Origin: DATGFB01 sp032160545
GTDB taxonomy: Bacteria; Actinomycetota; Actinomycetes; Mycobacteriales; Jatrophihabitantaceae
Length of the DNA stretch: 15,004 nt
Reading direction: 5' to 3'
NCBI GenBank assembly: GCA_032160545.1
Contig: JAVHVN010000206.1
Span: forward strand, 1 to 15,004
Positions 13,139-15,004 of the stretch are shown here, piece by piece. The position numbers were made by a program, and so were the translations under genes. Positions within the stretch are counted from its first letter, which is position 1, and each line of letters starts with the position of its first letter. The notes below the pieces were generated by a model. It saw only the letters and a program-made list of their open reading frames with translations, searched no databases and was not told the DNA's origin.

Positions 13139-14536
13139 GTGTCCGCGGAGCGTCGGTCGCTCGTCGCGATCGTGATGCTGTTCACGCTCGTGTGCCTCAT
13201 CTGGGGTACGACGTGGATCGCGATCAAGTACAGCGTCGAAGACCTCGACCCCTTGGTCGCCGCGGGCCTGCGGTTCCTGGTCGCGGCGCCGCTGCTGATC
13301 GGTCTCTGCCGTGCCAGGGGCATCCCGCTGCGCTTTCCCCCACGCCTCGGGTGGTTCGGTGTCTTCGTCACGATCTGCTATTTCGGTCTGCCCTATCTGC
13401 TGCTGAACGTCGGTGAGCAGCACATCTCCTCCGGCCTCACCGCCATCTGTTTCTCCTCGGTCTGCGTACTGATCGTCGTGATGAGCGTGCCGGTGTTGGG
13501 CAACCGACTCGCGCCTGCCCAGTTGGTGGGTGTGATCGTCGCCTTCGCGGCACTGGTCACGCTGGTCACTCGCTCCGCCGACGTGTCGGCACACAGCGTG
13601 TGGGGAGTGGCAGCAGTCCTGGGCGCGGCGGTCATGCACTCCTTCTCCTACGTCATGACGAAGAAGTACGGCGCCGCCGTGCACGTGCTCACGCTGAACA
13701 CCGTTCCGATGGCGATCGCAGGTCTCCTCCTGACCGGTGTGGGCCTCGCGACCTCGGGCGGTGGCGGGGGGCACTTCACCGAACGCGGCGTGCTCGCGAC
13801 CCTCTACCTCGGCGTCGTCGCCTCGGTCGTCTGTTTCTTGGCCTACTTCTGGCTGCTGCAACGTCTCGACGCGGTGACGGTCTCCTTCGTGTTCGTCATC
13901 TTCCCGGTGATCGCTCAGGTGCTGTCCGTGGCGTTGGAGCAGACCCGCTTCGACGTCGGTGACGTCGCGCTGACCGCGGTCATCCTGGGTGCGTTCGCGT
14001 CGACGCAGCTCGCCGGGCGCCGGAAGGCCAGCGCAAAGCGACCGGTACCCAGCGCGGAACAGTTGGAGCTGATCTACGAGGCGGCCCGGCGCGCGTACCC
14101 GGCCGAATGCTGCGGGTTCGTGCGCCGAGGTGGCGTGAGGCAGTGTCGCAACGTGATCGAGGAACTGGTGGCCGCCGGGCTGATCGATCTGACCCGAGAT
14201 CAGCGCTCGGGCTTCGCTTTCGCCTCTGAGGACCTTCTCGAGCTGGCCGCTTCGATAGACACCACCGACCCGGTGGTTCTGGTGTATCACTCGCATCCCG
14301 ACGCCGGTGCGTACTTCAGTGAGGCGGATCAGCGATACGCCGTAGTCGATGGCATTCCGGTGTACCCGGTGGACCATCTCGTCGTCGACGCTCGGGCAGA
14401 TCACGTTGGCGGCGCACGGCGGTTCAGTTTCGACGACCGTGCGGGTCGCTACGTCCCGGTCGAGGTGTACGGCGATCCGGCGCCGGCCGGTGACGCGCCG
14501 GTCGGCGCGCGGTCGGTCGCGGATCGCCGACGGTGA
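13139..14536 (+). CDS. EamA/DMT-family transporter fused to a JAMM (Mec+-type) metalloprotease domain
   Basis: This 465-residue fusion has two parts. Residues 1-292 form a standard two-repeat EamA drug/metabolite transporter with about 10 helices; the opening LVCLIWGTTWIAIKYSVEDL is typical. A basic linker (AGRRKASAKRP) suggests that the C-terminus is cytoplasmic. Residues 305-445 form a JAMM/MPN domain: Glu323 (PAECCGFV), then His384-Ser-His386, Ser394 and Asp397. This matches the zinc motif E...HxH-x7-S-xx-D exactly. JAMM proteins of the Mec+ type cut amino acids from the C-terminus of sulfur-carrier proteins. EamA of E. coli exports O-acetylserine and cysteine. The frame is open throughout and no start with a ribosome-binding site lies between the parts, so the fusion appears real. 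The GTG has GGAG 9 nt upstream. The stop overlaps the next gene as GTGA. Confidence 0.9.
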   Translation: MSAERRSLVAIVMLFTLVCLIWGTTWIAIKYSVEDLDPLVAAGLRFLVAAPLLIGLCRARGIPLRFPPRLGWFGVFVTICYFGLPYLLLNVGEQHISSGLTAICFSSVCVLIVVMSVPVLGNRLAPAQLVGVIVAFAALVTLVTRSADVSAHSVWGVAAVLGAAVMHSFSYVMTKKYGAAVHVLTLNTVPMAIAGLLLTGVGLATSGGGGGHFTERGVLATLYLGVVASVVCFLAYFWLLQRLDAVTVSFVFVIFPVIAQVLSVALEQTRFDVGDVALTAVILGAFASTQLAGRRKASAKRPVPSAEQLELIYEAARRAYPAECCGFVRRGGVRQCRNVIEELVAAGLIDLTRDQRSGFAFASEDLLELAASIDTTDPVVLVYHSHPDAGAYFSEADQRYAVVDGIPVYPVDHLVVDARADHVGGARRFSFDDRAGRYVPVEVYGDPAPAGDAPVGARSVADRRR

Positions 14537-15004
14537 GCACGACGCTGGCCGGTTCGGTGCTGGAGACGATCGGACGCACGCCGGTCGTGGAGTTGCGACG
14601 GCTGACCGCCGGCGAGGATTGCCGGATCTTCGTCAAACTGGAGATGCTCAACCCCGGCGGAAGCCATAAGGTCCGCATCGCGTTGGCGATGGTGCACCGC
14701 GCCGAGCAGGAGGGGTTGCTGCTCCGCGGTTCGGGGCAGACGATCATCGAGCCCACCGGCGGCAACACCGGTTTGGGGCTGGCCATGGTCGCTGCCGTGT
14801 ACGGCTACCGCCTGGTGCTGGTCGTCCCTGACAACTACAGCTCGGCGAAGCAGCGCCTGCTCCGAGCCTACGGCGCACAGGTCGTCCTCTCCGATTCCCG
14901 CCTCGGGGGAAACTCCCACGGTGAGCGCGCAGTCGAGCTGTTGTTCGACCATCCGGACTGGGTGCTGCTCAACCAACAGGGGAATCCGGCGAATCCTGGC
15001 GCGC
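14533..15004 (+). CDS. Cysteine-synthase-family PLP enzyme (CysM/CysK-like), 3' end missing
   Basis: The first 157 residues are present and the window edge cuts the rest. Signatures of the beta-substituting fold-type II family are clear: VLETIGRTPVVEL at the N-terminus, the PLP lysine Lys46 in NPGGSHKVR, the substrate and PLP-phosphate loop EPTGGNTG (73-80) and the later NPANPGA. Such enzymes add sulfide, a thiocarboxylate or another nucleophile to an activated serine (O-acetyl- or O-phosphoserine). The segment after the lysine is SHKVR rather than the usual S-x-KDR of CysK and CysM, so substrate use may differ. The GTG start overlaps the transporter-protease stop (GTGA). With an acetyltransferase and a JAMM protease upstream, a role in making a cysteine-like amino acid, perhaps on a carrier protein, is inferred. 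Confidence 0.88.
   Translation, partial: MSTTLAGSVLETIGRTPVVELRRLTAGEDCRIFVKLEMLNPGGSHKVRIALAMVHRAEQEGLLLRGSGQTIIEPTGGNTGLGLAMVAAVYGYRLVLVVPDNYSSAKQRLLRAYGAQVVLSDSRLGGNSHGERAVELLFDHPDWVLLNQQGNPANPGA

Noticed and set aside
12457..13371. A 304-codon minus-strand frame opposite the acetyltransferase
   Set aside because: It is antisense to clear hexapeptide repeats and lacks any family signature.
1..15004. CRISPR arrays, tRNA or rRNA genes, insertion sequences, attachment sites
   Set aside because: No regularly spaced repeats, cloverleaf-like segments, transposase motifs or flanking inverted repeats were seen by reading. No gene-free stretch exceeds 180 nt.

Overview
The window is GC-rich and densely packed. 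Several neighbouring genes overlap by an ATGA or GTGA tetranucleotide, and GTG starts are common. It carries an acyl-CoA carboxylase with a tiny epsilon-type subunit, a six-pass membrane adenylate cyclase of the type known from mycobacteria, and a MocR regulator. Together these point to an actinobacterium, most likely in the Mycobacteriales (Gordonia, Rhodococcus, Williamsia and relatives). The species cannot be named from the sequence alone.

Region 1 (1-2540). A three-gene minus-strand operon encodes a PPOX-fold flavin/F420-type protein, an alpha/beta hydrolase and an SMP-30/gluconolactonase-like protein that runs off the left edge. The genes overlap by 4 nt each. The operon diverges from an HxlR regulator across 60 bp. 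Both sides of that gap carry a -10 element placed 6 nt from the start codon, so both transcripts look leaderless. Region 2 (2551-3988). A minus-strand lipoprotein converges on hxlR. It diverges from two small, charged CsbD-like stress proteins, which have a possible general-stress (SigB/SigF-like) promoter and end at a very strong hairpin terminator.

Region 3 (4018-10843). This is an acyl-CoA oxidation and carboxylation locus. On the minus strand are a MerR regulator and a biotin-carboxylase/BCCP alpha subunit. On the plus strand are an acyl-CoA dehydrogenase, a 42-codon bridging ORF of unknown status, a carboxyltransferase beta subunit, a 56-residue epsilon-like subunit and a membrane adenylate cyclase. 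A near-perfect 18-bp palindrome between merR and the dehydrogenase gene overlaps the merR promoter and probably controls both arms. The set implies that one acyl-CoA is first dehydrogenated and then carboxylated, as in branched-chain amino acid or isoprenoid catabolism. The substrate cannot be read from the sequence.

Region 4 (10857-15004). A MocR-type (GntR plus aminotransferase fold) regulator diverges from a serine O-acetyltransferase-like gene. That gene is followed by a fusion of a 10-helix EamA/DMT-family transporter to a cytoplasmic JAMM (Mec+-type) metalloprotease, and then by a cysteine-synthase-family PLP enzyme cut by the right edge. JAMM and CysM proteins work together in the mycobacterial CysO sulfur-carrier pathway, and E. 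coli EamA exports O-acetylserine and cysteine. The cluster therefore looks like a dedicated system that makes a cysteine-like amino acid on a carrier protein, releases it by proteolysis and exports it through the same polypeptide. This is the most novel part of the window. The carrier protein itself is not visible and may lie just beyond the right edge.
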